From Kribbella solani (GTDB lineage: Bacteria > Actinomycetota > Actinomycetes > Propionibacteriales > Kribbellaceae): a stretch of DNA of 64,000 nt. Shown here piece after piece: positions 8,058 through 16,957 of this stretch; position 1 is the first letter of the stretch, and every line of letters starts with the position of its first letter. The DNA lies in NCBI RefSeq assembly GCF_014205295.1, contig NZ_JACHNF010000001.1:5642001-5706000 (forward strand). Reading direction: 5' to 3'. The notes beneath the pieces were generated by a model. That model worked only from the letters and a program-made list of their open reading frames with translations, was not told the DNA's origin and did not search any database. The position numbers and the translations under genes were made by a program.

Positions 8058-8934
8058 GGGAGTCGGCGAAGTAGACGGGGCCCCAGCGGAAGTTGACTGG
8101 GTTGGGGAAGGTGGCTTTGACCTTGCCTAGGCTGTTGATGACTGTGGTGGGGCCGTTGGCGTGGCCGATGGCGTAGAGGTTGGCGGTTTGGGTTTCCTTG
8201 TCGATGCCGAGGAGGAGCGTGCCGTAGTTGCCGCACTTTTCGGCTACCAGGGACTCGAAGCCTTGCCAGGTGCCGGGGCGGATCTTGGTGACGATCGGCT
8301 TCATGGGTGACGTGACGGGGATGCGGATCGTGTACAGCGCGCCGCCGCGGGTGTTCGCCAGGAACGTGTCGTACTTCGCGGTCTTGCTGATCAGGGCCAT
8401 CGCCTTGACCGAGCCGAAACCGGTGGCCGAGCCGGCGCTCTTCCAGGTCTTTCCGACCGTCCAGCGAAGGAGCGTTCCGTCGTTGCGCAGCCCGTACCCC
8501 ATCCAGTGGGTCGCCTTGCCCTGCTGGTAGTGCGCGAGTTCGAGTGCGTTGAACTTGGACCAGCCGCCGCCGACCCGCTGAGTGAGGTTGATGCCGGCGT
8601 TGAAGTTGTACATCCGGTAGTACAGCGCGTCGCCCTCGACGACGTACCCGCTGGAGTCGGCGCCCGCGACGTTCGGCTCGCTCTCGAAGGTCGAACTCAA
8701 CCGAACCGCGCCTGCCGGGAACACGCCTGCCTCGGACGTCGGGTTGGACATCGTCGGCGGCGTGCCCGCGGTCACCTTCGCGGTGGTCTGCGCGCCGGCC
8801 GAGGTGACCGATCCCGCGAGCATGCTGCAGGCAGCCCGCGGCGAACTCGCACTCGCCTGCGCGGCGGCCGGCATCACACCGGCCGCCAGCAAAACCGAAC
8901 CCACCGCTCCGTACACAACCCTGCGTCGCTTCAT
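8044..8934 (-). CDS. Secreted protein, possible tachylectin-like beta-propeller
   Basis: A 296-residue protein with a clear Sec signal peptide (MKRRRVVYGAVGSVLLAAG, cleavage probably after AAAQASA near residue 28). The mature part has repeated motifs of the kind YYRMYNFNAGINLTQRVGGGWSKF and GTLLRWTVGKTWKSAGSATGF (each quoted in part), with alternating G/W/Y positions typical of small beta-propeller lectins of the tachylectin or PLL type. Two cysteines remain in the mature chain. No catalytic motif is visible. It lies convergent to the MocR gene and upstream of a secreted GH43 enzyme on the same strand, so an exported carbohydrate-binding role is plausible but unproven. Confidence 0.6.
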   Translation of the reverse strand: MKRRRVVYGAVGSVLLAAGVMPAAAQASASSPRAACSMLAGSVTSAGAQTTAKVTAGTPPTMSNPTSEAGVFPAGAVRLSSTFESEPNVAGADSSGYVVEGDALYYRMYNFNAGINLTQRVGGGWSKFNALELAHYQQGKATHWMGYGLRNDGTLLRWTVGKTWKSAGSATGFGSVKAMALISKTAKYDTFLANTRGGALYTIRIPVTSPMKPIVTKIRPGTWQGFESLVAEKCGNYGTLLLGIDKETQTANLYAIGHANGPTTVINSLGKVKATFPNPVNFRWGPVYFADSLNGD

Positions 8935-9040
8935 GTTCTCGCCCCCAAGTTGGCTCTGTGCATCTACAGCCTTTGATGCCGGCGGGGCGGCGAAGGTTAC
9001 CGATTCAGTGATTGTGTTGATTTGTCGACATATGGGCCTG

Positions 9041-11251
9041 CTACTTGCTCTCGTAGAACTTCAGGTAGTCGAAGGTGGCGACCGGCGGTGGGTTGGCGCC
9101 GGTGAACTCGCCGTGGGCGTAGAGGCCGATCCGGGCCGCGGCCGGCAGCACCCAGGCCGCGCCCCACGTCCAGTTCTTCCCGTCCACCGAAGTCCCGGCC
9201 CGGTACACATGTTCACCGGCGGCGTTCTTCTGGTACGCGAGCCGCATCCACAACGTCGGCGCCGATCGCCCGATCGCGGCGGCGCCGTACGACGTCGCGC
9301 CGTCCGACGGTCGCGCCACCAGCTCCCGCCCGTACTCGGTCTGCCGCGTCTTCCAGATCGACACGTTTCCCAACCGCGCGAAGTCGTTGTCGTTCAGGTA
9401 CGCGATCAGGCCTGCCTGCTGATAGTTGCGTACGTCCCCCTGCCCGGTGTCGAGATGCAGTTCGGTTTCCGCGATCCACTTGTCCCCGGCCGGTGAATCA
9501 TGCAGCAACAGACCGGCATTGTTGCCCGTACCAACCAAGTCGGCGTTCTCCAACGGCCAAGACAACTTGCCATCGGCAACAGTTGCCTTGGCATCCTTGC
9601 GTACCCACGACCAGCCCGCGCCGAGCGAACCGTCGAAGTCGTCACCGGCGAGCACCTTCCCGGTCCGCGGTACGTCAGCCGGCTTCGTCACCGCCTTCGC
9701 GACGGACCGTACGGTCAGGTTGTCCACCTCCGCCGACCCGATCCACCGCACCGGTGCGGCCGCAAGCCGTACGCCCGGCAGCTGCGCCTCCGCGTAGACA
9801 TCACCAAGCCCCGCATCGTTCAGTCGCGCCGTCACGGACGATTCGGTCACCTGCACGACCAGCTTGTTCCACTGCGTACGGTCGAAATCCGCCGGCAGGT
9901 TCACCGAGGTCGTACGCCGACCGGCCACCAACGTCAGCCGATTGCCCACCACCCGAGCCACGACCTGATTCCCCAGCACCGTGGCGAACGAGCTACCCAG
10001 ACGAACATCCGCCTCCACCCGAAGCGATCCGCCAGGCGCCGTCTGACGCGTCTGAGCGGCACCCGCGATCTTCGCGGTCGCACCACCGACCGCATCACCC
10101 GGCTGCCGTGTCGCGCCGATCAACCCACCAGCCGGATCGGTCGAGTCGATACCAAGCGCCGACCCCGTCGCCGGCGCGGGCACCGGGCCTTCGGACGGCC
10201 CGAGACCGGCGCGGGTTCGCGGCCAGCCGTCGATCCAGTCGATCTTGTCGATCAGCATCGGCCGCCGGTTGATCCCGAACGGATCGGTCAGCCACGGCGT
10301 ACGCCGGTCGATCGCGTGATAGACGATGTGGTCCTGCCCGGCCGCGTCCGTCATGAACGCGTGGTGCCCGGGACCGATCCACTTGTTGCCGTTCTGGGTG
10401 ATCACCGTCGTGCCACCGACCCGCGAGTCGGTCAGCGCGACGCCGTCGGCATCCAGGAACGGACCCTTCGGCGAGCGGGACCGGCCGGCAAACACCGAGT
10501 ACCCGGTGGTCGGCCCGGCGCAGCAGTTCATCGACGAGCCCATGAAGTAGTACCAACCGTCGCGGTACACGACGTATGAGCCTTCGTAGCGGTCGCCGAT
10601 GGTGACCTGGGTGGGCGTACCGACCGCATGCATGCCGTCAGGGGAGAGCTCCGTGACGGAGATGCCGCCGTAGAAACCGCCGTAGTACAGGTACCGCTTG
10701 CCGTCGGCGGCGGTCAGCATCGCCGGGTCGATGGTGCCGTAGTACCCGCCGTTCCCGTCGGGCTTCGGCATGACGACCGGTCCGTCCGTCGCCGTCCACG
10801 GACCGGCCGGAGTCGGCGCGGTCGCGACGCCGATCGCCGGATCGCCGCCTGGGTTGGCGAGCGTATCGGTGACGGTGAAGTACATGACGTACTTGCCGCC
10901 GAAGTAGCGGATGTCCGGCGCCCAGAAGAACGAATCCGGCGCGGCCCAGCTCGGCTTGGTCTGGTCGTTGAAGACCGTCCCGAGGTACTCCCAGGAGCTG
11001 AAGTCCTTGGTCCGGGCCATGTGCATCAGGCCGAACGGCCCGTTCGCCACCAGCGGATCGGAGGTGGCGTACGCGTACCAGTAACCGTCCCGGCCCTGAA
11101 TGATGGACGGATCGGCGAACGTGTCGGCGAAGCCGGACGTGATCGGGTTGGTGGTCTTGACCACCGGATCGGGCGCGGCCTGAGCGGCGGTCGTACCGGC
11201 GGCAACCGCGACCACGGTCAGGGCGGCGGCAAGTAGTCGTTTCGAAGGCAC
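9041..11251 (-). CDS. Secreted glycoside hydrolase family 43 (arabinanase/arabinofuranosidase type)
   Basis: A 736-residue secreted enzyme. Signal peptide: VPSKRLLAAALTVVAVAAG, ending AAQAA. The five-bladed propeller catalytic domain has the three GH43 acidic residues: Asp47 (FADPSI, general base), Asp175 (GTIDPAM, pKa modulator) and Glu223 (RYEGSYV, general acid). Two beta-sandwich-like regions follow, probably laminin-G/DUF1349-like accessory domains. It likely trims arabinan or arabinoxylan outside the cell. GTG at 11251 was chosen over a TTG at 11275 because GAGGGGA precedes it and it begins right at the signal peptide. It lies just downstream of the cytoplasmic GH51 gene on the same strand. 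Confidence 0.9.
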   Translation of the reverse strand: MPSKRLLAAALTVVAVAAGTTAAQAAPDPVVKTTNPITSGFADTFADPSIIQGRDGYWYAYATSDPLVANGPFGLMHMARTKDFSSWEYLGTVFNDQTKPSWAAPDSFFWAPDIRYFGGKYVMYFTVTDTLANPGGDPAIGVATAPTPAGPWTATDGPVVMPKPDGNGGYYGTIDPAMLTAADGKRYLYYGGFYGGISVTELSPDGMHAVGTPTQVTIGDRYEGSYVVYRDGWYYFMGSSMNCCAGPTTGYSVFAGRSRSPKGPFLDADGVALTDSRVGGTTVITQNGNKWIGPGHHAFMTDAAGQDHIVYHAIDRRTPWLTDPFGINRRPMLIDKIDWIDGWPRTRAGLGPSEGPVPAPATGSALGIDSTDPAGGLIGATRQPGDAVGGATAKIAGAAQTRQTAPGGSLRVEADVRLGSSFATVLGNQVVARVVGNRLTLVAGRRTTSVNLPADFDRTQWNKLVVQVTESSVTARLNDAGLGDVYAEAQLPGVRLAAAPVRWIGSAEVDNLTVRSVAKAVTKPADVPRTGKVLAGDDFDGSLGAGWSWVRKDAKATVADGKLSWPLENADLVGTGNNAGLLLHDSPAGDKWIAETELHLDTGQGDVRNYQQAGLIAYLNDNDFARLGNVSIWKTRQTEYGRELVARPSDGATSYGAAAIGRSAPTLWMRLAYQKNAAGEHVYRAGTSVDGKNWTWGAAWVLPAAARIGLYAHGEFTGANPPPVATFDYLKFYESK

Positions 11252-11269
11252 GGGCGGGGTCCCCTCTCG

Positions 11270-11341
11270 AATCAACTGCTGAGCTGAATCAACTGAGCTG
11301 GATCAGGTGCTGAGTTGGATCAAGTGCTGAGTTGGATCAAG
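11270..11341. repeat. Imperfect 17-bp tandem repeats across the GH51 stop codon
   Basis: Four imperfect copies of ATCAAGTGCTGAGTTGG run in tandem from 11270 to 11334 (one shortened to 14 bases), followed by the start of a fifth. The copy nearest the GH51 gene encodes its last residues (LIQLST) and holds the stop at 11320-11322. The others fill the gap towards the GH43 gene. The 17-bp period shifts frame at each copy. Confidence 0.75.
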
Positions 11342-12822
11342 TGCCACGAAGCCGGCGGCAAGGTGGCACGGCATATTCCGTCGACGACCTCGGTGCCGTC
11401 GACGGCCCGGGGCTGTACCCGGTCCGGGTCGTCCGCCGTGTTCACGGCCGAACTGTCCTCGTCGTACAGGGCCAGGTGCCGGATCACGTCTCCGGCGACC
11501 GGAATCTCCAGATCGATCTTGTCGTTCTCGCTCCGGTTCACCACGAAGACCGTCAGCTCCCCGGTACGTTCGTCGTACGTCGCGGTGCTCCAGAGCGCGG
11601 GGATCCGCCCGAACGCGGCGGTATCGATCGTCGGCCCGCCGCTGACCACGGTCTGCAGTACGGTCGGGCCGGCGTACCGGGCGGTCAGCGCGAACGGGTG
11701 GAAGATCGACTGCCGCCAAGCGCGACCACCTGGTTCGGTACGGATCGGGCCGATCACGTTGACCAGTTGCGCAAGGCAAGCAATTTTCACCCGGTCGGCG
11801 TGCCGGAGCAGGGTGATCAGCAGGCTGCCGACTACCACCGCGTCGTCGACCGTGTACGTGTCCTCGATCAGCGGACCGACTTCGCGGATGTCGAGACCGA
11901 GTTCGCCGGGGAAGTTCTGCTGGTACCAGACGTTCCATTCGTCGAAGGACAGCGTCAGCTGCTTGTCACTACGCTTGAGCGCTTTCACGTGGTCGGCGGT
12001 CGCGACGATCGACGAGATCATCCGGTCCATCTCTTCGGACGCCGCCAGGAAGCCGGCGCGATCGCCGTCGCGTGGCTCGTAGTACGCGTGCAGACTGATG
12101 TGATCCACCAGGTCGTACGTTCGCTCCAGGACGACGCGCTCCCATTCGCCGAAGGTCGGCATGTTCGCGTTGCTCGATCCGCAGACGACCAGTTCGAGGC
12201 CGGGTTCGACGCGGCGCATCGCGTTCGCGGTCTCCTCGGCCAGGCGCGCGTACTCCTCCGCCGTCTTGTGGCCGATCTGCCAGGGGCCGTCCATCTCGTT
12301 GCCCAGGCACCAGATCCGGATGCCGTGCGGCTCCGGGCTGCCGTTCGCGGCGCGCTGGTCGGCCAAGGTGGTACCAGCCGGCGCGGTCCCGGCCGGGAGG
12401 TTGCAGTACTGGAGCAGGTTGACGGCGTCGCGGATGCCGCCGGTGCCGAGGTTGACCGCCCAGATCGGCTCGATCTCCGCCTTCCGCGACCAGGCGACGA
12501 ACTCGTCGGTGCCGAACTGGTTCGGCTCGATCGCCCGCCAGGCCAGGTCCAGCCGCCGCGGCCGCTGCTCCTTCGGGCCGACGCCGTCCTCCCACTGGTA
12601 GTTCGAGACGAAGTTGCCACCGGGGTACCGGACCGCGGTGACGCCGAGCTCGCGGACCAGTTCGAGGACGTCCTGCCGGAAGCCGTCCGGGGCGGCGCTC
12701 GGATGGCCCGGCTCGTAGATCCCGGTGTACACGCAGCGCCCCATGTGCTCGACGAACGAGCCGAACAGCCGGCGGTCGAGGGCGCCGACCACAAACCCCG
12801 GGTTCACCACGAGCCGCGCCAC
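11320..12822 (-). CDS. Alpha-L-arabinofuranosidase, GH51
   Basis: A 500-residue enzyme without signal peptide, so cytoplasmic. The (beta/alpha)8 barrel starts at LFGSFVEHMGRCVYTGIYEP, a GH51 hallmark. The acid/base is Glu176 (CLGNEMDGPW) and the nucleophile is Glu295 (FDEWNVWY). A C-terminal beta-sandwich ends in the family-like SWHLIQLST. It releases arabinose from imported arabino-oligosaccharides. GTG at 12822 has GGGGAGG just upstream. It shares a divergent promoter with a LacI regulator and leads into the GH43 gene, forming an extracellular/intracellular arabinan pathway. Confidence 0.94.
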   Translation of the reverse strand: MARLVVNPGFVVGALDRRLFGSFVEHMGRCVYTGIYEPGHPSAAPDGFRQDVLELVRELGVTAVRYPGGNFVSNYQWEDGVGPKEQRPRRLDLAWRAIEPNQFGTDEFVAWSRKAEIEPIWAVNLGTGGIRDAVNLLQYCNLPAGTAPAGTTLADQRAANGSPEPHGIRIWCLGNEMDGPWQIGHKTAEEYARLAEETANAMRRVEPGLELVVCGSSNANMPTFGEWERVVLERTYDLVDHISLHAYYEPRDGDRAGFLAASEEMDRMISSIVATADHVKALKRSDKQLTLSFDEWNVWYQQNFPGELGLDIREVGPLIEDTYTVDDAVVVGSLLITLLRHADRVKIACLAQLVNVIGPIRTEPGGRAWRQSIFHPFALTARYAGPTVLQTVVSGGPTIDTAAFGRIPALWSTATYDERTGELTVFVVNRSENDKIDLEIPVAGDVIRHLALYDEDSSAVNTADDPDRVQPRAVDGTEVVDGICRATLPPASWHLIQLST

Positions 12823-12840
12823 GAGACCTCCCCAGCCATC

Positions 12841-12871
12841 TCTACAACGTTTAACGTGGATTTCTACAACG
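12841..12871. promoter_or_regulatory. LacI-type operator candidate in the arabinoside divergent promoter
   Basis: TCTACAACG occurs at 12841-12849 and 12863-12871, 22 bases (two helical turns) apart, with AACGTT inside the first copy. The pair lies between the GH51 gene and the LacI regulator and is the probable site of substrate-controlled repression. Confidence 0.5.
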
Positions 12872-12949
12872 ATTGACCTGGGCTGTAAAGGTCTCGGCGC
12901 GGGGCGGGATGGGAGACTCGGGCGAACGGAAGCGGAGAGGAGGGTCCGG

Positions 12950-13948
12950 ATGGCGACCAGGCTGAGTGACGTGGCCGCGCGGGCCGGGGTATCGGTGAAG
13001 ACCGTGTCGAACGTGATCAACGACTATCCGCACATCACCGCGCGGACCCGGGAAAAGGTCGAGGCCGCGATCGCCGCGCTCGGCTACCGGCCGAACGTCA
13101 GCGCCCGATCGCTACGCAAGGGCCGCTCCGACTTCATCGCGCTGGCGATCCCGGAGATGGGTTCGCCGTACTTCGCCGAGCTCGGAGCGGAGATCTCCCG
13201 GGCCGCGAAGCGCCGTGGCATCACCGTGCTGATCGACCAGACCGAGGGTGAACCGGCAGCCGAGCAGCTGGTACTGGACGGGATGCGCGGGCAGTTGATC
13301 GACGGCATCATCTTCTCCCCACTCGCCACCGCCCCGGCGAACCTGACCTCGGCCGACACCGGAAAGCCGCTGGTCCTGCTCGGCGAACGCCCGGCCGGCG
13401 GGCAGTTCGACCGGGTCGCGGTCGATTCGGTCCAGGCGTCGTACGACGCGACCACGCATCTCGTCTCGCTCGGCCGGCGGCGGATCGCCGCGATCGGCGT
13501 CGGCGGGACCAGTACCGGAGCGGTTCGGCGGAAGGGCTACCGGAAGGCGCTCAAGGCCGCCGGCCTGACCCACGACCCAGCGCTCGAGCTGGCGGGTACG
13601 GGATACCACCGCCCCGACGGCGCCGCGTCGATGCGTGAGCTGCTCGCGCTGCCCGAACCGCCGGACGCGGTCTTCTGCTTCAACGACCTGCTCGCGCTGG
13701 GCGCCCTGCGTACGCTCGCCGACGCCGGACTGCGGGTACCCGAAGATGTCGCGGTGGTCGGCTTCGACGACATCGAGGACGGCCGGTACCACTCACCGAC
13801 GCTGACCACGATCTCACCGGACAAGGAGTGGCTCGCGGACAACGCGGTAGCGCTCCTGCTCGACCGGATCGCCGGCAACAACGACGACACGCATCGCGAC
13901 CTCACCGTCCCGTACACGCTGGAGATCCGCGAGTCGACCGCCGGCTAA
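12950..13948 (+). CDS. LacI family transcriptional regulator of the arabinoside genes
   Basis: A 332-residue regulator. The N-terminal helix-turn-helix is TRLSDVAARAGVSVKTVSNV with the hinge region YRPNVSARSLRKGRS. The rest is a periplasmic-binding-protein-like sensor domain, including the dimer motif VPEDVAVVGFDD. The ATG at 12950 has a GGAGAGGAGG site. It is divergent from the GH51-GH43 genes and probably responds to arabinose or an arabino-oligosaccharide. It ends in CTAA (13945-13948), shared with the stop of the convergent gene. Confidence 0.9.
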   Translation: MATRLSDVAARAGVSVKTVSNVINDYPHITARTREKVEAAIAALGYRPNVSARSLRKGRSDFIALAIPEMGSPYFAELGAEISRAAKRRGITVLIDQTEGEPAAEQLVLDGMRGQLIDGIIFSPLATAPANLTSADTGKPLVLLGERPAGGQFDRVAVDSVQASYDATTHLVSLGRRRIAAIGVGGTSTGAVRRKGYRKALKAAGLTHDPALELAGTGYHRPDGAASMRELLALPEPPDAVFCFNDLLALGALRTLADAGLRVPEDVAVVGFDDIEDGRYHSPTLTTISPDKEWLADNAVALLLDRIAGNNDDTHRDLTVPYTLEIRESTAG

Positions 13949-14727
13949 CGCTCCGGGTCGCCGGCCAGCCAGGCGTGCACTGCCGGCAGGGTTTCGGCCA
14001 GTGCCGGGAGCTGCGGGTGCCACTTGAGCTCCCACTCCAGCGAGAGCGGGTAGTCGGTCCCGTCGAGGACGTGAACCAGCTCGCGGATCGGGAAGTCGCC
14101 GGCGTCGAGCGCGACCGGACGGTACTCCTGCCGCGAGTCGGCCTGCTTGAACTGCACGATCTCCAGCCACGGGCGCAGCAGCGCGTACGACTCGGCCAGC
14201 GCCTCGCCGTGGGACCACGTGTGCGAACTGTCCCAGAGCGCCTTCACCGGGTGGCCCGGTGCATCGGTGTCCAGTACGGCGCAAAATGCGGCCACTTGGC
14301 GGGCCGTGGAGTGCGAGTCGTGCGTTTCGAGCAGGATCGGCACGTCCTTCGGTACGGACGTCACCCGGTCCAGCGCGCGGAGCTCCCCGGGACTCGGTGC
14401 ATCCGCCGGACTCGTACCGGGATCGTCACCGGGGAAGACCCGGACGCCACGGGCGCCGAGGTCGGCGGCGAGTTCGAGGTGCGCCTCCAGCGGCTGCTCG
14501 TCGACCGCGCACAGCCGGACGTAGCTGCTGATCGCGAAGATCTCCAGGCCGGCGTCCTCGATCCGGGTCCGGAGCGTCCGGCGCTCCGCCGCGGTCAGGC
14601 CGACATGGGTGAACTCCTCCGGCGCCGCGCGCAGCTCCAGACCGGTGAAGTTGTTGCTCTGGGCAAGCTCCACTACGTCGTCGAGTGGAGCTCCGGGACA
14701 ACCGAGGGTGGCGAATCCTAACCGCAT
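13945..14727 (-). CDS. Sugar phosphate isomerase/epimerase (xylose-isomerase-like TIM barrel)
   Basis: A 260-residue protein of the AP-endonuclease-2/xylose-isomerase-like family. It starts with MRLGFATLGCPGAP and contains the metal-site motifs ILLETHDSHST, LWDSSHTWSHGEA and SLEWELKWHPQLP expected for a divalent-metal TIM barrel. Such proteins interconvert keto and aldo sugars or act on inositol derivatives. Next to GH51, GH43 and a LacI regulator it may process released sugars; the exact substrate is not identifiable. It is convergent with the LacI gene. Confidence 0.82.
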   Translation of the reverse strand: MRLGFATLGCPGAPLDDVVELAQSNNFTGLELRAAPEEFTHVGLTAAERRTLRTRIEDAGLEIFAISSYVRLCAVDEQPLEAHLELAADLGARGVRVFPGDDPGTSPADAPSPGELRALDRVTSVPKDVPILLETHDSHSTARQVAAFCAVLDTDAPGHPVKALWDSSHTWSHGEALAESYALLRPWLEIVQFKQADSRQEYRPVALDAGDFPIRELVHVLDGTDYPLSLEWELKWHPQLPALAETLPAVHAWLAGDPER

Positions 14728-14739
14728 ACCGCTGGCTGA

Positions 14740-16749
14740 TCAGACCCAGCGACCACGGCGCGGCTGGGTCCGCGGGGCCTGCTGCTCAGGGTCGGTCGGC
14801 TGCTGCTCGTACGGCGCCTGCTGCTGGTACGAAGTCTGGTCCGGCTGCTCCGGCTCGTACTGCCCGCTGTACGACTCGTTCGAGTACTTCGAGCTGTAGC
14901 TGTCGTAGTTGTACTCCGACGTGTAGCTCGTGTACTCCGAGTTGTACGACTGGTCCGACGACGAGTAGTCCGTGGACGAGCTGTAGCCGTAGTCGTTGGC
15001 GGAGTCGTTCCCGGAGTAGGACGTCGGCGCCGGACCGTACGACGGGACCGGCGGCAGCGGCTTGGACGGCGTCAGGAAGTCGTCATGCTCCTGGTGGCTC
15101 GGCGTGGGCTCGTAGTACCCGGACGAGGCAGTCAGGTGCGACGACGGTTGCGTGTGCTCGGACTGCCCGTACACGGTGTGGTCCGAGTCGGGCGAGTAGA
15201 CCGAGTGCGAGCCGGTGGAGTGGCTCGGCACGGCCGGCTGGACCGCCGACGGGCTGTCGACCGCGACCCGAGCGGCCCGGCGACCAGCACGCGCAACTGG
15301 TGCGGGCTCAGGCTCGGGCGCGGTCTGTTGCGCCTCCACGGGGGAGGCAGTCGAGGTGAGGTAGTCCGACTCGTAGGAGTACGGCTCGGAGTAGCGCGCC
15401 GCCCAGTGCTCCTCTGCCGGCTGCTTCGGCTGCTGCTCCGGCTCGGAGTGGCGGTCTGGCTGGTACGCGTACGGGTCGGGCTGCACCACGGTCATCGGCG
15501 CGGCCTCGTCGAGCCAGCTGCCGGTGGTGGTGCTGCCGAGCGCGTCCTGGGTGCCGGTGCCGCGATAGTCGTCCCAGCTCGACCGGGGCGCCTCGTACGT
15601 GGTCTCCGGCTTCTCGTCCTGCCAGGACTGGATCGGGCTGAACTGCTCGGTCGCCGGCCCGGCGGCCTCGTCCCGCCAGCCGTCCACGACCGGAGCGAAC
15701 GGGCTCCACTTCGCCGTCTCGTCCGGCTCCGGGTCCCCGGCGAACGCGGCCGGAGCCTGCGGCGCGGGCGCGTACGGCGCCGGGGTCTGCGCGGCCGGAG
15801 CGTACGGCGCCGGGGCGGGGGCTTGCGGAGCGAACGGGCTGTCGGACGGGGCCTGTCGCGGACCGCCGGCCAGTTGCAGCTGCGGCTCCCGGACCAGGCC
15901 CAGCGACGGCGCGATCGGCTCGGAGATGGCCGGCTGCTCGTCGGTGTCGTCATTCGCGTACGCCGGCACCTGAGTCACCTCGTACGACGGGACCGCGCTC
16001 AGCTTCGGCGCCTGGTCCCACCACGGCACCCACTTGCGGGTGGTCTGCATGTGGTTGATCTTGCGGATCACCAGCGTCGCCGCGACCGCGGACACCGCGG
16101 TCAGCAGCAGCGAGGCGGTCCCCGCCAGCGCGATCACCCGCAACGACCCGACCGTCGGCTCCATCCACATCAGGAACCGGCGCACCACCACGTCGAACGC
16201 GAGAGCGCCGATCCAGGCCACCCACCACACCGAAGTGAGGGGCGGAGTCCTGAACCGGCGCAGGTCATCGCTGTACACGGGAGTCTTGGGATCGCTGGCC
16301 AGCCAGACGTCGTCGACGATCTGTTTGGGATACCAGAGGTTCGGCCCGGGGACGAACCAGCTCGCCAGCACCCAGCCATGACCTCGGCGATGATCGGCCT
16401 GGCAGAAGACCTCGGAGTTGACCCGGACCCGCCACAGCCAGATGACGAAGACCACGGCGGCGGCGACCGAGACGATCACGTTCGGGATCGCGGTCATCTT
16501 GGCGATCGTGTCGGCGCGGTTCAGATCGGCGTTCTCGGCGCCCGGCAGACCGACCAGATAGCGGTGCACCACCGAGTACGTGTTCCAGTCGGACCAGGTG
16601 GACAACAGATGCGTGACCGTCGAGGCACCGAGCAGTCCGATGGCGATCTTTCCGACCGTCCCGACCTGCTGGAACTCTTCAGCCGCGTGCGGCTGCCAAT
16701 CTTCCTGATCCTCGGGGGCAGCAGTCATCAATGCCTGCGGGTGGCTCAC
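14740..16749 (-). CDS. DUF4328 membrane protein with long Tyr/Ser-rich low-complexity tail
   Basis: About 669 residues. The N-terminal third is a DUF4328 domain with about four membrane helices and the family motifs FVIWLWRVRVNSEVFC, RGHGWVLASWFVPGPNLWYP and KQIVDDVWLAS. After a Pro/Ala-rich stretch, the C-terminal ~150 residues are very rich in Tyr, Ser, Gln, Asp and Glu (for example YGYSSSTDYSSSDQSYNSEY) and end in a basic RRGRWV. No function is known for DUF4328; the cytosolic-looking tail resembles prion-like low-complexity domains. GTG at 16749 was chosen because GAGGGA precedes it; ATG at 16728 is an alternative. A shorter DUF4328 paralogue lies immediately upstream on the same strand. 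Confidence 0.8.
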   Translation of the reverse strand: MSHPQALMTAAPEDQEDWQPHAAEEFQQVGTVGKIAIGLLGASTVTHLLSTWSDWNTYSVVHRYLVGLPGAENADLNRADTIAKMTAIPNVIVSVAAAVVFVIWLWRVRVNSEVFCQADHRRGHGWVLASWFVPGPNLWYPKQIVDDVWLASDPKTPVYSDDLRRFRTPPLTSVWWVAWIGALAFDVVVRRFLMWMEPTVGSLRVIALAGTASLLLTAVSAVAATLVIRKINHMQTTRKWVPWWDQAPKLSAVPSYEVTQVPAYANDDTDEQPAISEPIAPSLGLVREPQLQLAGGPRQAPSDSPFAPQAPAPAPYAPAAQTPAPYAPAPQAPAAFAGDPEPDETAKWSPFAPVVDGWRDEAAGPATEQFSPIQSWQDEKPETTYEAPRSSWDDYRGTGTQDALGSTTTGSWLDEAAPMTVVQPDPYAYQPDRHSEPEQQPKQPAEEHWAARYSEPYSYESDYLTSTASPVEAQQTAPEPEPAPVARAGRRAARVAVDSPSAVQPAVPSHSTGSHSVYSPDSDHTVYGQSEHTQPSSHLTASSGYYEPTPSHQEHDDFLTPSKPLPPVPSYGPAPTSYSGNDSANDYGYSSSTDYSSSDQSYNSEYTSYTSEYNYDSYSSKYSNESYSGQYEPEQPDQTSYQQQAPYEQQPTDPEQQAPRTQPRRGRWV

Positions 16750-16957
16750 GTGTCGCGTCCCTCGCGTTGCTGGAACTCCGTCGTCTGTTCGGCGTTTCGG
16801 CCTGGTCCTGCCCCCGCGTGACCGAGCCACATTGATACCACGAAGTAGGTACGCCAGGGCAGCCGGCCCCAGTACGGAGGGTGCCGACTTAACGTGTTCT
16901 TTTCGTACGCCCATCACCAGAGGTAACGAGGAACTGGACGACGCGTGACGGTTTGGT

